Source: Clostridium psychrophilum (lineage in GTDB: Bacteria; Bacillota; Clostridia; Clostridiales; Clostridiaceae). From it: DNA of 58,542 bases. Positions 25,834-34,016 of this stretch are shown piece by piece. The position numbers and the translations under genes were made by a program. Within the stretch, counting starts at the first letter, position 1. Each line of letters opens with the position of its first letter. The DNA lies in assembly GCF_018861705.1 (NCBI RefSeq), contig NZ_JAHLEC010000010.1, forward strand, positions 1 through 58,542, read 5' to 3'. The notes below the pieces were generated by a model. It did not search any database. It saw only the letters and a list, made by a program, of their open reading frames with translations, and was not told the origin of the DNA.

Positions 25834-27114
25834 ATGTTATTAAACGTTGTTCATTACATTTTGAATTTGGGACCGACAATAATATTACCACTTACAATTA
25901 CTATATTGGGATGTTGCTTTAAATTAGGATTTACAAAATCGTTTAAATCAGGTGTTACAATCGGAGTTGGTTTTGTAGGTATTAATTTAGTAATTGGTTT
26001 GCTTACTACTAATTTAGGGGCAGCAACATCAATGATGGTAACAAGATATGGATTGCATCTAAGTGTATTAGATGTTGGTTGGCCAGCAGCAGCAGCAATT
26101 ACTTGGGCTTCTCCAATAGCTGCTATTATGATACCAATTATTATGCTTGTAAACGTTCTATTATTATTTATGAAATTTACTAACGTAGTTGATATAGATA
26201 TATGGAATTATTGGCATTTTACTGCAGCAGGTGCAACAGTACTTGTTTTAACTAATGGAAATTGGGGACTTGCAATACTCGCAGCTATTATTTATGAAAT
26301 TGCAGTTCTTAAAATTGCTGATTGGACAGCTCCGATGGTTGAAGATTTTTTCGGACTTGAAGGAGTATCATTACCAACAGGATCTACTGCAGCATGTGGT
26401 CTTATAGGTATTCCAATTGCAAAAGTAATAGGAATAATTCCAGGAATAAAAAATTTGAAAGCAGATCCAGAATCTATCCAAAAGAAATTTGGTGTGTTTG
26501 GTGAACCAATGATGATGGGTTTAGTTCTTGGTGCGGTAATTGGATTTTTAGCTGGATACGATATCGGAAAATGTTTTCAATTAGGTATTATTATGGCCGG
26601 CGTTATGTTCTTAATGCCTCGTATGGTTAAAATATTAATGGAAGGATTAATTCCAATTTCAGAAGGCGTTAGAGAATTTTTACAGAATACAAACTTTGGT
26701 AAAGATAGAAAATTAACAATTGGACTTGATGCAGCAGTTGCAGTTGGACATCCAGCAGTTATAGCAACAGCACTTGTCTTAGTTCCTATAACATTATTTT
26801 TAGCAGTTGTATTGCCTGGTAATAAAGTTTTACCATTTGGCGATTTAACTACAATTTGTTTTTATGTTGCATTTATAGTTGGATCTACAAAGGGTAATAT
26901 TGTTCATTCAGTTTTAGCTGGTACTGTAGTAATGGCACTTGCTTTACTAATGGCAACAAACATTGCTGTATTCCATACTGAAATTGCTAAAATGGCTCAA
27001 TTCGTAATGCCAAAAGGAACAACTATGATTTCAAGTTTAGATTTAGGTGGTAACTTCTTAAATTGGATAATTATAAAGGTATTCCAATTATTCACAGGAG
27101 GAGTTATTTTATAA
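25834..27114 (+). CDS. gatC: PTS galactitol-family EIIC permease
   Basis: The 426-residue protein is a polytopic membrane protein with about 10-12 segments. It starts LLNVVHYILNLGPTIILPLTITILGCCFKLGF, and contains GVGFVGINLVIGLLTTNLGAA and LDVGWPAAAAITWASPIAA, patterns characteristic of the galactitol/pentitol EIIC family. It binds and transports the polyol as EIIB phosphorylates it. A 260-bp gap from EIIB contains dispersed element copy A. Galactitol itself is doubtful as substrate, since no tagatose-bisphosphate aldolase genes are nearby. Confidence 0.93.
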   Translation: MLLNVVHYILNLGPTIILPLTITILGCCFKLGFTKSFKSGVTIGVGFVGINLVIGLLTTNLGAATSMMVTRYGLHLSVLDVGWPAAAAITWASPIAAIMIPIIMLVNVLLLFMKFTNVVDIDIWNYWHFTAAGATVLVLTNGNWGLAILAAIIYEIAVLKIADWTAPMVEDFFGLEGVSLPTGSTAACGLIGIPIAKVIGIIPGIKNLKADPESIQKKFGVFGEPMMMGLVLGAVIGFLAGYDIGKCFQLGIIMAGVMFLMPRMVKILMEGLIPISEGVREFLQNTNFGKDRKLTIGLDAAVAVGHPAVIATALVLVPITLFLAVVLPGNKVLPFGDLTTICFYVAFIVGSTKGNIVHSVLAGTVVMALALLMATNIAVFHTEIAKMAQFVMPKGTTMISSLDLGGNFLNWIIIKVFQLFTGGVIL

Positions 27115-27130
27115 ATAGGTAAAAGTTAGG

Positions 27131-27162
27131 AAGTAAAGAGTGCTATCAAGCACTCTTTACTT
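27131..27162 (+). terminator. Strong hairpin between EIIC and the dehydrogenase gene
   Basis: AAGTAAAGAGTGC pairs with GCACTCTTTACTT (13 bp, 6-base loop). Few T residues follow, so it may be a partial terminator, or a processing or stability element that sets different levels for PTS and enzyme genes. Confidence 0.6.
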
Positions 27163-27321
27163 CTTAAAAACAAATTTGTTATTGGAAAAGTAATTAAATT
27201 TACTACATCACTTATGAGTGACAATAATGTACATACACATAACTTTTAACAACTAAGTAAATCGCATATTTAGAAATACAAATACAATTAATTTTTAATA
27301 AATTCATTAGGAGGTAATATT

Positions 27322-28371
27322 ATGAAAATTATAACAGTTATTGGAGCTGGACAGATGGCATCTGCTTTATCTTTCCCTGCAACTGAAAATGGTAATAAAG
27401 TAAGACTAGTTGGTACTCCTTTAGATAGAGAGGTAATTGAAACAGTAAAAACTACAGGTTTTCATACTTTATTAAAACGTCAATTACCTAAGACAGGAAT
27501 TGAGTATTTCCAAATTGAAGATGTAAAAAAAGCATTAGTTGGAGCTGATGTTGTTATATGTGGAGTTAGTAGTTTTGGAGTTGACTGGTTTGCGGACAAC
27601 ATATTGCCTATTATACCTGAAAACATTCCTCTTCTTTCAATAACAAAAGGAATGATTGATCAAGAAGATGGAAATATGATTACTTATCCACAATATTTTG
27701 AAAGTAAGCTTGTTAATAATAAGAAACTTTCTATTAATGCTATAGGGGGTCCATGTACTAGTTATGAACTTGCTGATAAAGATAATTCAGTTGTTACATT
27801 TTGTGGACATAACATAGAAACGCTTAGAATGCTTAAGAGTTTGTTTGAATCTCCTTATTATCATATAAGTCTTTCAACAGATGTTGTAGGTGTTGAATGT
27901 GCAGTTGCACTTAAAAATGCTTATGCACTAGGTGTATCACTTGCTATAGGTCTTGCTATTGGACCTGATGGTTCTGGTCACGAACATTATAATTCACAGG
28001 CTGGACTTTTTGGACAAAGTATAAAGGAAATGAAACATCTTCTTGAGATAGTCGGTGGTGGAGAAGAGAATATTATATTATCTGGTGGAGATCTTTACGT
28101 AACTGTATTCGGTGGACGTACTCGTAAAGTTGGAACTTTACTAGGACAAGGATTTTCAATTGAAGAATCAATTAAACAATTGAAAGGCGTCACATTAGAA
28201 TCAATAGTCATTGCCACTCGTACAGCTCGTGGAGTACGTGCTCTAGCAAAAAGGGGGGTTGTTAAACTTAGCGATTTCCCATTACTTTTGCATGTTGACA
28301 ATATTATAAATTCTGGTGCTTCTGCAGTTGATATTCCATGGAAGTCTTTTGAATCAGAAAAAATTAAATAG
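27322..28371 (+). CDS. NAD-dependent glycerol-3-phosphate dehydrogenase-like protein
   Basis: The 349-residue protein follows the GpsA fold. The N-terminal Rossmann loop is VIGAGQMASALS (residues 6-17). VICGVSSFGVDWFADNILP and LLSITKGMI follow, then the substrate-domain KNAYALGVSLAIGLAIG with its conserved Lys (about 199), and GGDLYVTVFGGRTRKVGTLLGQG. True GpsA has GxGxWGxAL and SRNRxxG; the differences and the catabolic context suggest a relative acting on another polyol phosphate. It heads the enzyme part of the PTS operon, 31 bp before the glycerol-1-phosphate-dehydrogenase-like gene. Confidence 0.8.
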   Translation: MKIITVIGAGQMASALSFPATENGNKVRLVGTPLDREVIETVKTTGFHTLLKRQLPKTGIEYFQIEDVKKALVGADVVICGVSSFGVDWFADNILPIIPENIPLLSITKGMIDQEDGNMITYPQYFESKLVNNKKLSINAIGGPCTSYELADKDNSVVTFCGHNIETLRMLKSLFESPYYHISLSTDVVGVECAVALKNAYALGVSLAIGLAIGPDGSGHEHYNSQAGLFGQSIKEMKHLLEIVGGGEENIILSGGDLYVTVFGGRTRKVGTLLGQGFSIEESIKQLKGVTLESIVIATRTARGVRALAKRGVVKLSDFPLLLHVDNIINSGASAVDIPWKSFESEKIK

Positions 28372-28402
28372 AAAAAAATCTTTGATTTAAGGAGGATGGC
28401 TT

Positions 28403-29761
28403 ATGATAGATTTAATGGCTTTAAGTGTAGAAGAAATGACTGGACTTAATTACATGTGTACATGTGGTAAAAATCATAGTGTAGGGATAGAAACTATAAA
28501 AGTAGGTAGAGGAGTTATAAGTCAGTTACCAAATGTAATCAAGAATTACAAAGGTAAAAAGGTATTTATTATAGAGGATACCCACACATATGAGGTAGCA
28601 GGTAAACAAGTTGAAGAATTATTAAAAAATAAATTTATAGCTACTAAGTATGTATTTACTGAGGAACATTTACATCCTAATGAAATGACACTAGGAAGAT
28701 TATTACTTGAAATACCTGGTGATACATCTTTAATTATTGCAGTAGGATCTGGTACAATTAATGATATTTCAAGGTTTCTTAGCTGTAAGCTTGGGATTCC
28801 GTATGTGATTGTGGGAACTGCACCTTCAATGGATGGTTTTGCGTCGGTGGTTTCTCCACTTATATGTGATGGCGTAAAGGTTACATATGATGGAGTATAT
28901 CCATTAGCCATTGTTTGTGATATTGATATTATGAAACAGGCACCTATGAAAATGCTTCAAGCAGGACTTGGGGATATTTTAGGTAAATATACAGCTCTTG
29001 CAGATTGGCATGTTGCAAATATTTTAAATGATGAATATTTTTGCCCAGAAGTTGAAAAATTAGTTCTTAGCACTTTGAAGAAGTGTGAGGAAGCTGCAGC
29101 AGGAGTTACAAGTAGAGATGCTAAAACTGTAGAGAATATAACTGAAGCATTAATTTTATCAGGGATTGCAATTGGCATGGTTGGAGCCTCAAGGCCAGCG
29201 TCTGGTGGAGAACATTATATATCGCATTGTTATGAAATGATGTTTATGAATAGTGGAGATAATTCAAAATGGCTTCACGGTAATACTGTAGGTGTAGGTG
29301 TTGGAATTGTAGCTTATGCATATAAATATGCAAAAGACTTAGATATTAATAAAATACTTAAAAAAGGTGATTACGTGCATCTTGATAAAAATATCTGGTT
29401 GCAAAATATAAAAGATGTATTTACTATTAGTGCAACAAATATTATTGAATTTAAACAAAATAGTATTAACTTTGATGAAAAAGAGAGAAAAGATAGTATG
29501 TATAAAATAATTGCAAAATGGGACGATATAAAGAAAATTTGTGATGTTTTTGTTCCGCAACCAGAGGAAATAATTAAGACTTTGAAAAAAGCAGGTGCAG
29601 TTTGGAATCCTAAAGACTTAGGACTTAGCAAAGAATTATTCAGAAAAAGTTTTATTGCTGCAAAGGATATGCGTAATAGATATGGTATTATGCAACTTCT
29701 TGAAGATATAGGAAAGCTTGATGAGGCTGCCAGTTATATAGCAAATATTTATTACAAATAA
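28403..29761 (+). CDS. sn-glycerol-1-phosphate dehydrogenase-like protein (AraM/EgsA family)
   Basis: The 452-residue protein is a metal-dependent dehydrogenase of the iron-alcohol-dehydrogenase fold. Motifs: IAVGSGTINDISRFLSCKLGIPYVIVGTAPSMDGFASVVSPL (NAD-binding GSGT and active-site region, about 112-155), LQAGLGDILGKYTALADW (metal Asp, about 193) and SGGEHYISHCYEMM and WLHGNTVGVGV (metal His residues). B. subtilis AraM makes glycerol-1-phosphate from DHAP; here a catabolic direction or another polyol phosphate is inferred from the PTS context. A decayed piece of a second copy follows the transaldolase gene (31540). Confidence 0.87.
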   Translation: MIDLMALSVEEMTGLNYMCTCGKNHSVGIETIKVGRGVISQLPNVIKNYKGKKVFIIEDTHTYEVAGKQVEELLKNKFIATKYVFTEEHLHPNEMTLGRLLLEIPGDTSLIIAVGSGTINDISRFLSCKLGIPYVIVGTAPSMDGFASVVSPLICDGVKVTYDGVYPLAIVCDIDIMKQAPMKMLQAGLGDILGKYTALADWHVANILNDEYFCPEVEKLVLSTLKKCEEAAAGVTSRDAKTVENITEALILSGIAIGMVGASRPASGGEHYISHCYEMMFMNSGDNSKWLHGNTVGVGVGIVAYAYKYAKDLDINKILKKGDYVHLDKNIWLQNIKDVFTISATNIIEFKQNSINFDEKERKDSMYKIIAKWDDIKKICDVFVPQPEEIIKTLKKAGAVWNPKDLGLSKELFRKSFIAAKDMRNRYGIMQLLEDIGKLDEAASYIANIYYK

Positions 29762-29827
29762 TATGCAATCCACTCTATAAAATATTGGTAGACCATTTAG
29801 ATATTAAGTATTTTATAGAAAAAAATG

Positions 29828-29880
29828 AAGTAACATATGGGTAGTTTTTAAAATTATTCTATTACATATGTTACTTTTAT
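29828..29880 (+). terminator. Hairpin after the AraM-like gene
   Basis: AAGTAACATATG and CATATGTTACTT form a 12-bp stem around a 25-base loop, followed by TTATTATATT. It is a moderate terminator inside the cluster; the HAD and transaldolase genes lie beyond. Confidence 0.6.
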
Positions 29881-29977
29881 TATATTGTGATGTGATATAA
29901 ATATTGAATTTGTTATCAAATATTGCTTTTTAGAGAATTATGCTTTTTTAAGCTAAAGACAATATTAAGAAGGAGAT

Positions 29978-30817
29978 ATGATAGGTATGATAGGAAGAAC
30001 GCTTGATTCAAAAGACAGTTCAATAGATATTTTAAAAAAAGTAAAATGTTTTATTCTTGATCTTGATGGTACTGTTTATTTAGGAGACAAAATACTCGAG
30101 GGTTCTATTAAATTTCTAGAAGAGCTTGAGAAAAACAATATTAAATTTAAATTTTTTACAAATAACTCTTCTAAAAATGCAAAAGTTTATATAAATAGAA
30201 TTAGAAAAATGGGATATAATTTAACTGATGATATGATGCTTATTTCAAATTATGTAATTATTAATTATATAAAAGAGAATATGCAAGATAAAAAAGTATT
30301 TGTTTTAGGCACGCAGTATTTAAAAGATGATTTCAAAGCTGCAAATATTAATGTTGTTACCGATGACGCAGATGTTGTTGTTGTTGGGTTTGATACTACA
30401 TTATCATATGAAAATGTATCTAAGGCTTGTGAATTTATAAGAAATGGAGCTAAATTTTTAGGCGTAAATCCTGACTTTAATTGCCCAACTGAAGATGGAT
30501 TCATTCCAGATTGTGGTGCTATATGTGCTATGATTACGGCGTCTACAGGAGTGGTTCCAGAATTCTTTGGTAAACCTTCACATCATACACTAGAATTTGT
30601 CCTTAAGGATACTGGATTTTGCGAGAAAGAAATTGCTTTTGTTGGGGATAGACTTTATACAGACATAGCTATTGGTAAAGATAATGATTCAGTAACTATT
30701 CTTGTTTTATCAGGTGAAGCAAAGCTTGAGGATTTAGTTGAATCTGAAATACAACCAACACTTATTTTTAAATCATTAGGTGGAGTTAAGGATGTATTAG
30801 AAGAAATATACAACTAA
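29978..30817 (+). CDS. HAD-superfamily class IIA phosphatase (NagD/PGP-like)
   Basis: The 279-residue protein has HAD motif I FILDLDGTVYLGD (about residues 27-39), motif II FFTNNSSKN (about 62), a C2a cap domain between motifs II and III, motif III Lys in FGKPSHHTLEF and motif IV VGDRLYTDIAIG. Class IIA members dephosphorylate sugar phosphates, glycerol-3-phosphate, phosphoglycolate or nucleotides. In this cluster a polyol- or triose-phosphate is the likely substrate. The ATG at 29978 is only 2 bp from AGGAG, so the in-frame ATG at 29987 may be used. Confidence 0.88.
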   Translation: MIGMIGRTLDSKDSSIDILKKVKCFILDLDGTVYLGDKILEGSIKFLEELEKNNIKFKFFTNNSSKNAKVYINRIRKMGYNLTDDMMLISNYVIINYIKENMQDKKVFVLGTQYLKDDFKAANINVVTDDADVVVVGFDTTLSYENVSKACEFIRNGAKFLGVNPDFNCPTEDGFIPDCGAICAMITASTGVVPEFFGKPSHHTLEFVLKDTGFCEKEIAFVGDRLYTDIAIGKDNDSVTILVLSGEAKLEDLVESEIQPTLIFKSLGGVKDVLEEIYN

Positions 30818-30874
30818 TTTATTTGTAGGTTGCAGTAGAAAAATAAAATAAAAAAATATGAAGGAGTGTTAATT

Positions 30875-31522
30875 ATGAAATTATTTATTGATACAGCAAA
30901 TGTTGCAGATATTCGTGAGGCTAATGATATGGGTGTTATTTGTGGGGTAACTACTAATCCATCTCTAATTGCAAAAGAGGGCAGGGACTTTAATGAAGTT
31001 ATAAAAGAAATAGCATCTATTGTAGACGGACCTATAAGTGGAGAAGTTATTTCATTAGATTCAAAAGGAATGATAAAAGAAGGAAGAGAAATAGCAAAAA
31101 TTCATAAAAATATGATTGTAAAAATTCCAATGACTGAGGAAGGTCTAAAGGCTGTAAAAGTACTTTCAAAAGAAGGAATAAAAACAAATGTAACATTAAT
31201 ATTTTCAGCTGGACAAGCTTTACTTGCTGCAAGAGCAGGAGCTTCTTTTGTTAGTCCTTTCCTTGGAAGACTTGATGACATAAATGCTAATGCTATGGAT
31301 TTAATAGAAACTATTGTTACAATATTTAAAGTACATGGAATTGATACTGAGATAATTGCTGCAAGTATAAGAACTCCAATGCATGTTACAGATGCAGCAG
31401 TTGCTGGTGCACATATTGCTACAGTTCCACTTAAAATAATAAAACAAATGATAAAACATCCATTAACAGATGCCGGAATAGAAAAATTTGCCAAAGATTG
31501 GAAAGAAACCTTTGGTAAATAA
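30875..31522 (+). CDS. Transaldolase, TalC/FSA-type
   Basis: The 215-residue single-domain barrel starts [36 protein letters not shown]. The Schiff-base lysine is K83 in IVKIPMT. Position 129 is Phe in [13 protein letters not shown]; the family's fructose-6-phosphate aldolases carry Tyr there and transaldolases Phe, so transaldolase activity is favoured. That ties the operon to pentose-phosphate interconversion. AAGGAG (30861-30866) precedes ATG 30875; the GTG at 30866 overlaps it and is rejected as the start. Confidence 0.9.
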   Translation: MKLFIDTANVADIREANDMGVICGVTTNPSLIAKEGRDFNEVIKEIASIVDGPISGEVISLDSKGMIKEGREIAKIHKNMIVKIPMTEEGLKAVKVLSKEGIKTNVTLIFSAGQALLAARAGASFVSPFLGRLDDINANAMDLIETIVTIFKVHGIDTEIIAASIRTPMHVTDAAVAGAHIATVPLKIIKQMIKHPLTDAGIEKFAKDWKETFGK

Positions 31523-31539
31523 TAAGGAGGCAGACATAT

Positions 31540-31573
31540 TCAAAAAAAGTTCATTGCTGCAAAGGATATGTGA
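31540..31573 (+). pseudogene. Relic of the 3' part of an AraM-like gene
   Basis: Just after the transaldolase stop, about 34 bp nearly match 29640-29674 in the AraM-like gene (the codons for KSFIAAKDM). Here the frame reads KKFIAAKDM and then a stop. It appears to be all that remains of a second copy, or the scar of a recombination event. Confidence 0.65.
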
Positions 31574-31615
31574 ATTTTTCATAATAAAATTGGGTAATGT
31601 GCATATATAAATATA

Positions 31616-31657
31616 AAAAATCAAACCATTTCAGAAATGAAGTGGTTTGATTTTTTT
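31616..31657 (+). terminator. Terminator after the transaldolase gene
   Basis: AATCAAACCA pairs with TGGTTTGATT, followed by seven T residues. This is the end of the PTS/polyol operon. Confidence 0.85.
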
Positions 31658-31949
31658 CTGATTTAAATATAACAGTATTGCTTAATTTAGAAAAGCAAAC
31701 ATTCTTAAAAAGTACAGGTATAGTACAAAACTAATATGATAATGAATGGTATGTGTTAATAAAATACAAATGTGCATGTAAACAAAATTAGCGGTTATTG
31801 TTTGTGCAATTAGATATTGTTTATAATGTAAAAAAGCATAATAATAAACCTATGCTTTAAAACGTTTTTTTTATTCTTACGCCAAAGAGAATAAGACGTC
31901 TAGCATTTATATAAGTTATATTTAATATTTAATTAAGGAGTGATAAATT
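31658..31949. other. Gene-free stretch before cfa
   Basis: No coding frame is visible. A short hairpin (AAAGCATA and TATGCTTT, 31833-31858) followed at a small distance by eight T may act as a leader attenuator for the cyclopropane synthase gene. The remainder is AT-rich with no clear signal. Confidence 0.5.
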
Positions 31950-33125
31950 TTGATCGGTGATAAATTGTTTTATAAAACTTTATTAAAAGAGCTATTTTCT
32001 GATCCATTTACAATTAGGTTCTGGGATGGGAGTGTAGAAAAGTTCGGTGAAGGTGAGAGCAAATTTCAAATTATTTTCAATGAACCAATATCAAAGGGTG
32101 ACATTATAAATGATCCGTCTATAACCTTTGGAGAAGCATATATGACAAAAAAATTAGAAATAAAAGGCAATCTACAATTTGTTGTGGAGTCAATATACAA
32201 TAACAAAGAGAGCTTTCTAAATAAAAGTGAAAAATATGAAAAACTTATAAAAAAGTTTAAAACCAGTATAAAAAGATGTAAGAATAATATACAGTTTCAT
32301 TATGATATTGGAAATGATTTCTACAAATTGTGGTTAGATGATTCTATGAATTATTCTTGTGGATATTTTAAGAATAATACAGATTCTTTAAAACAAGCTC
32401 AAAGCAATAAAATAAATCATATATTAACAAAATTAAACTTAAAAGAAGGACAAAGTTTACTTGATATAGGATGTGGATGGGGAGAACTTATAATTAAGGC
32501 AGCAAAACAATATAAGGTAAAGGCTATTGGAGTTACTCTAAGTTTAGAACAACTTCAAAAGGCTAATGAAAGAATAAAAGCTGCGGGATTAGAAGATTTA
32601 GTAGAAGTTAAACTTCAAGATTACAGAGAAATAAAGAATGTAAGTTTTGATAGAATTGTTAGTGTGGGAATGCTTGAACACGTAGGACTAGAAAATTTAC
32701 CAGAATATTTTCATATAGTAAATGACTTGTTAAAGGATAAAGGCCTTTCTTTACTTCATTGCATAACAGCAGTAAATGAAGGAGGAAACAATACATGGAT
32801 AGATAAATACATTTTTCCAGGTGGACATGTGCCTGCAATCAAAAATATTATCACAGATATAGCAGAACTAGAACTTGAATTAATAGACATAGAAAGCCTT
32901 AGGAGACATTATGGAAAGACACTCGAACATTGGGCTGAAAATTATGAAAATGTCTTACCTATAGTAGAAAAGACTAAAGACGAAACATTTATTAGAATGT
33001 GGAGGTTATACCTAAATTCCTGTGCTGCATCATTTAATTGCGGTAATATTAATGTTCATCAGATATTATTTGCTAAAGGTGTAAATAATGATTTGAGTTT
33101 GACAAGAGATTACATGGTTAAATAG
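31950..33125 (+). CDS. cfa: Cyclopropane-fatty-acyl-phospholipid synthase
   Basis: The 391-residue protein adds a methylene bridge from S-adenosylmethionine to unsaturated acyl chains of membrane phospholipids. Visible parts are an N-terminal lipid-interaction domain (about 1-95), QFHYDIGNDFYKLWLDDSMNYSCGYF (about 113-138), the SAM-binding LLDIGCGWGELIIKAAK (about 170-186), IVSVGMLEHVG (about 235) and the C-terminal RMWRLYLNSCAASFNCG. Length is normal. The start is TTG with AAGGAGTG about 8-10 bp upstream. A protein of this kind commonly helps adaptation to acid, solvent or cold. Confidence 0.95.
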   Translation: MIGDKLFYKTLLKELFSDPFTIRFWDGSVEKFGEGESKFQIIFNEPISKGDIINDPSITFGEAYMTKKLEIKGNLQFVVESIYNNKESFLNKSEKYEKLIKKFKTSIKRCKNNIQFHYDIGNDFYKLWLDDSMNYSCGYFKNNTDSLKQAQSNKINHILTKLNLKEGQSLLDIGCGWGELIIKAAKQYKVKAIGVTLSLEQLQKANERIKAAGLEDLVEVKLQDYREIKNVSFDRIVSVGMLEHVGLENLPEYFHIVNDLLKDKGLSLLHCITAVNEGGNNTWIDKYIFPGGHVPAIKNIITDIAELELELIDIESLRRHYGKTLEHWAENYENVLPIVEKTKDETFIRMWRLYLNSCAASFNCGNINVHQILFAKGVNNDLSLTRDYMVK

Positions 33126-33153
33126 GAAAAAGTTTTAAGGAAGGGACAAATAA

Positions 33154-33858
33154 ATGAATGATTTAATTACTTCACCAATTTTTGGTGTAATAATATCTCT
33201 TATTGCTTATGAAATTGGAATTTACATAAAGAAAAAGGGAAAGCTTTCAATATTTAATCCACTATTAATAGCAATTATTATCTTGATATTTTTTCTCGAA
33301 AAATTTGATATTACATATGCAAACTATAATAATGGTGGTCAAATAATTTCGTTTTTCTTATTCCCTGCTACGGTAGCATTAGCACTTCCAATGTATAAAA
33401 AATTTGATCTATTTAAAAAAAATGCAGTTTCTATACTCATAGGAATTCTTAGTGGGGCCATTTCGGGTTTTATATGTGTAGTATTTTTTTCAAAATTATT
33501 TGGATTAACTAATGAGCTTACGGAGTCTTTAATACCTAAATCAATAACTACACCTATAGGGATAGCACTTTCTAAGCAGTTAGGTGGATTTTCATCAATT
33601 ACAGTTGTAGCTATTATAATGACAGGAATTATAGGATCTATTGTTGGACCATTTTCACATAAAGTTTTCAGAATTAAAGATAAGGTTGCTTTAGGAATTG
33701 CTATGGGAGCATCCGCCCATGCATTAGGAACAGCAAGATCTATGGAAATAGGGGAAATTGAGGGAGCAATGAGTGGCATAACTATGGCTATTTCAGGAAT
33801 TCTTGCTGTTCTTTTATATCCTCTTTTGTGGAAGGTAGTTCTCGAAATATTTAAATGA
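33154..33858 (+). CDS. lrgB: LrgB/CidB-family membrane protein
   Basis: The 234-residue protein has about seven membrane segments and the family motifs FFLFPATVALALPMYKK (about 65-85), SLIPKSITTPIGIALSKQLGG (about 125-145) and ASAHALGTARSMEIGEIEGAMSG (about 187-210). LrgB proteins work with small LrgA holin-like partners in control of autolysis and in pyruvate uptake in Bacillota. No LrgA gene is adjacent; the gene follows cfa by 28 bp and may be co-transcribed with it. The convergent neighbour is pyruvate kinase, which is suggestive but not proof of a link to pyruvate. Confidence 0.9.
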   Translation: MNDLITSPIFGVIISLIAYEIGIYIKKKGKLSIFNPLLIAIIILIFFLEKFDITYANYNNGGQIISFFLFPATVALALPMYKKFDLFKKNAVSILIGILSGAISGFICVVFFSKLFGLTNELTESLIPKSITTPIGIALSKQLGGFSSITVVAIIMTGIIGSIVGPFSHKVFRIKDKVALGIAMGASAHALGTARSMEIGEIEGAMSGITMAISGILAVLLYPLLWKVVLEIFK

Positions 33859-33913
33859 TTTTTTGAAATATAATATAAACCTTAGTTTGTTCTGAGTTTT
33901 TTGATAAGAATAA

Positions 33914-33966
33914 AAAATACTTCATAAATCTTTAATATACTTAAGAATTTATGAAGCATTTTTATC
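33914..33966. terminator. Bidirectional terminator between lrgB and pyk
   Basis: AATACTTCATAAAT pairs imperfectly with ATTTATGAAGCATT, with A/T tracts on both sides. It can serve both convergent genes. Confidence 0.7.
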
Positions 33967-34016
33967 TTTTTTTATATCACTTTAAATTTAGAAGATAAAA
34001 TTCATATTATAAGCTT

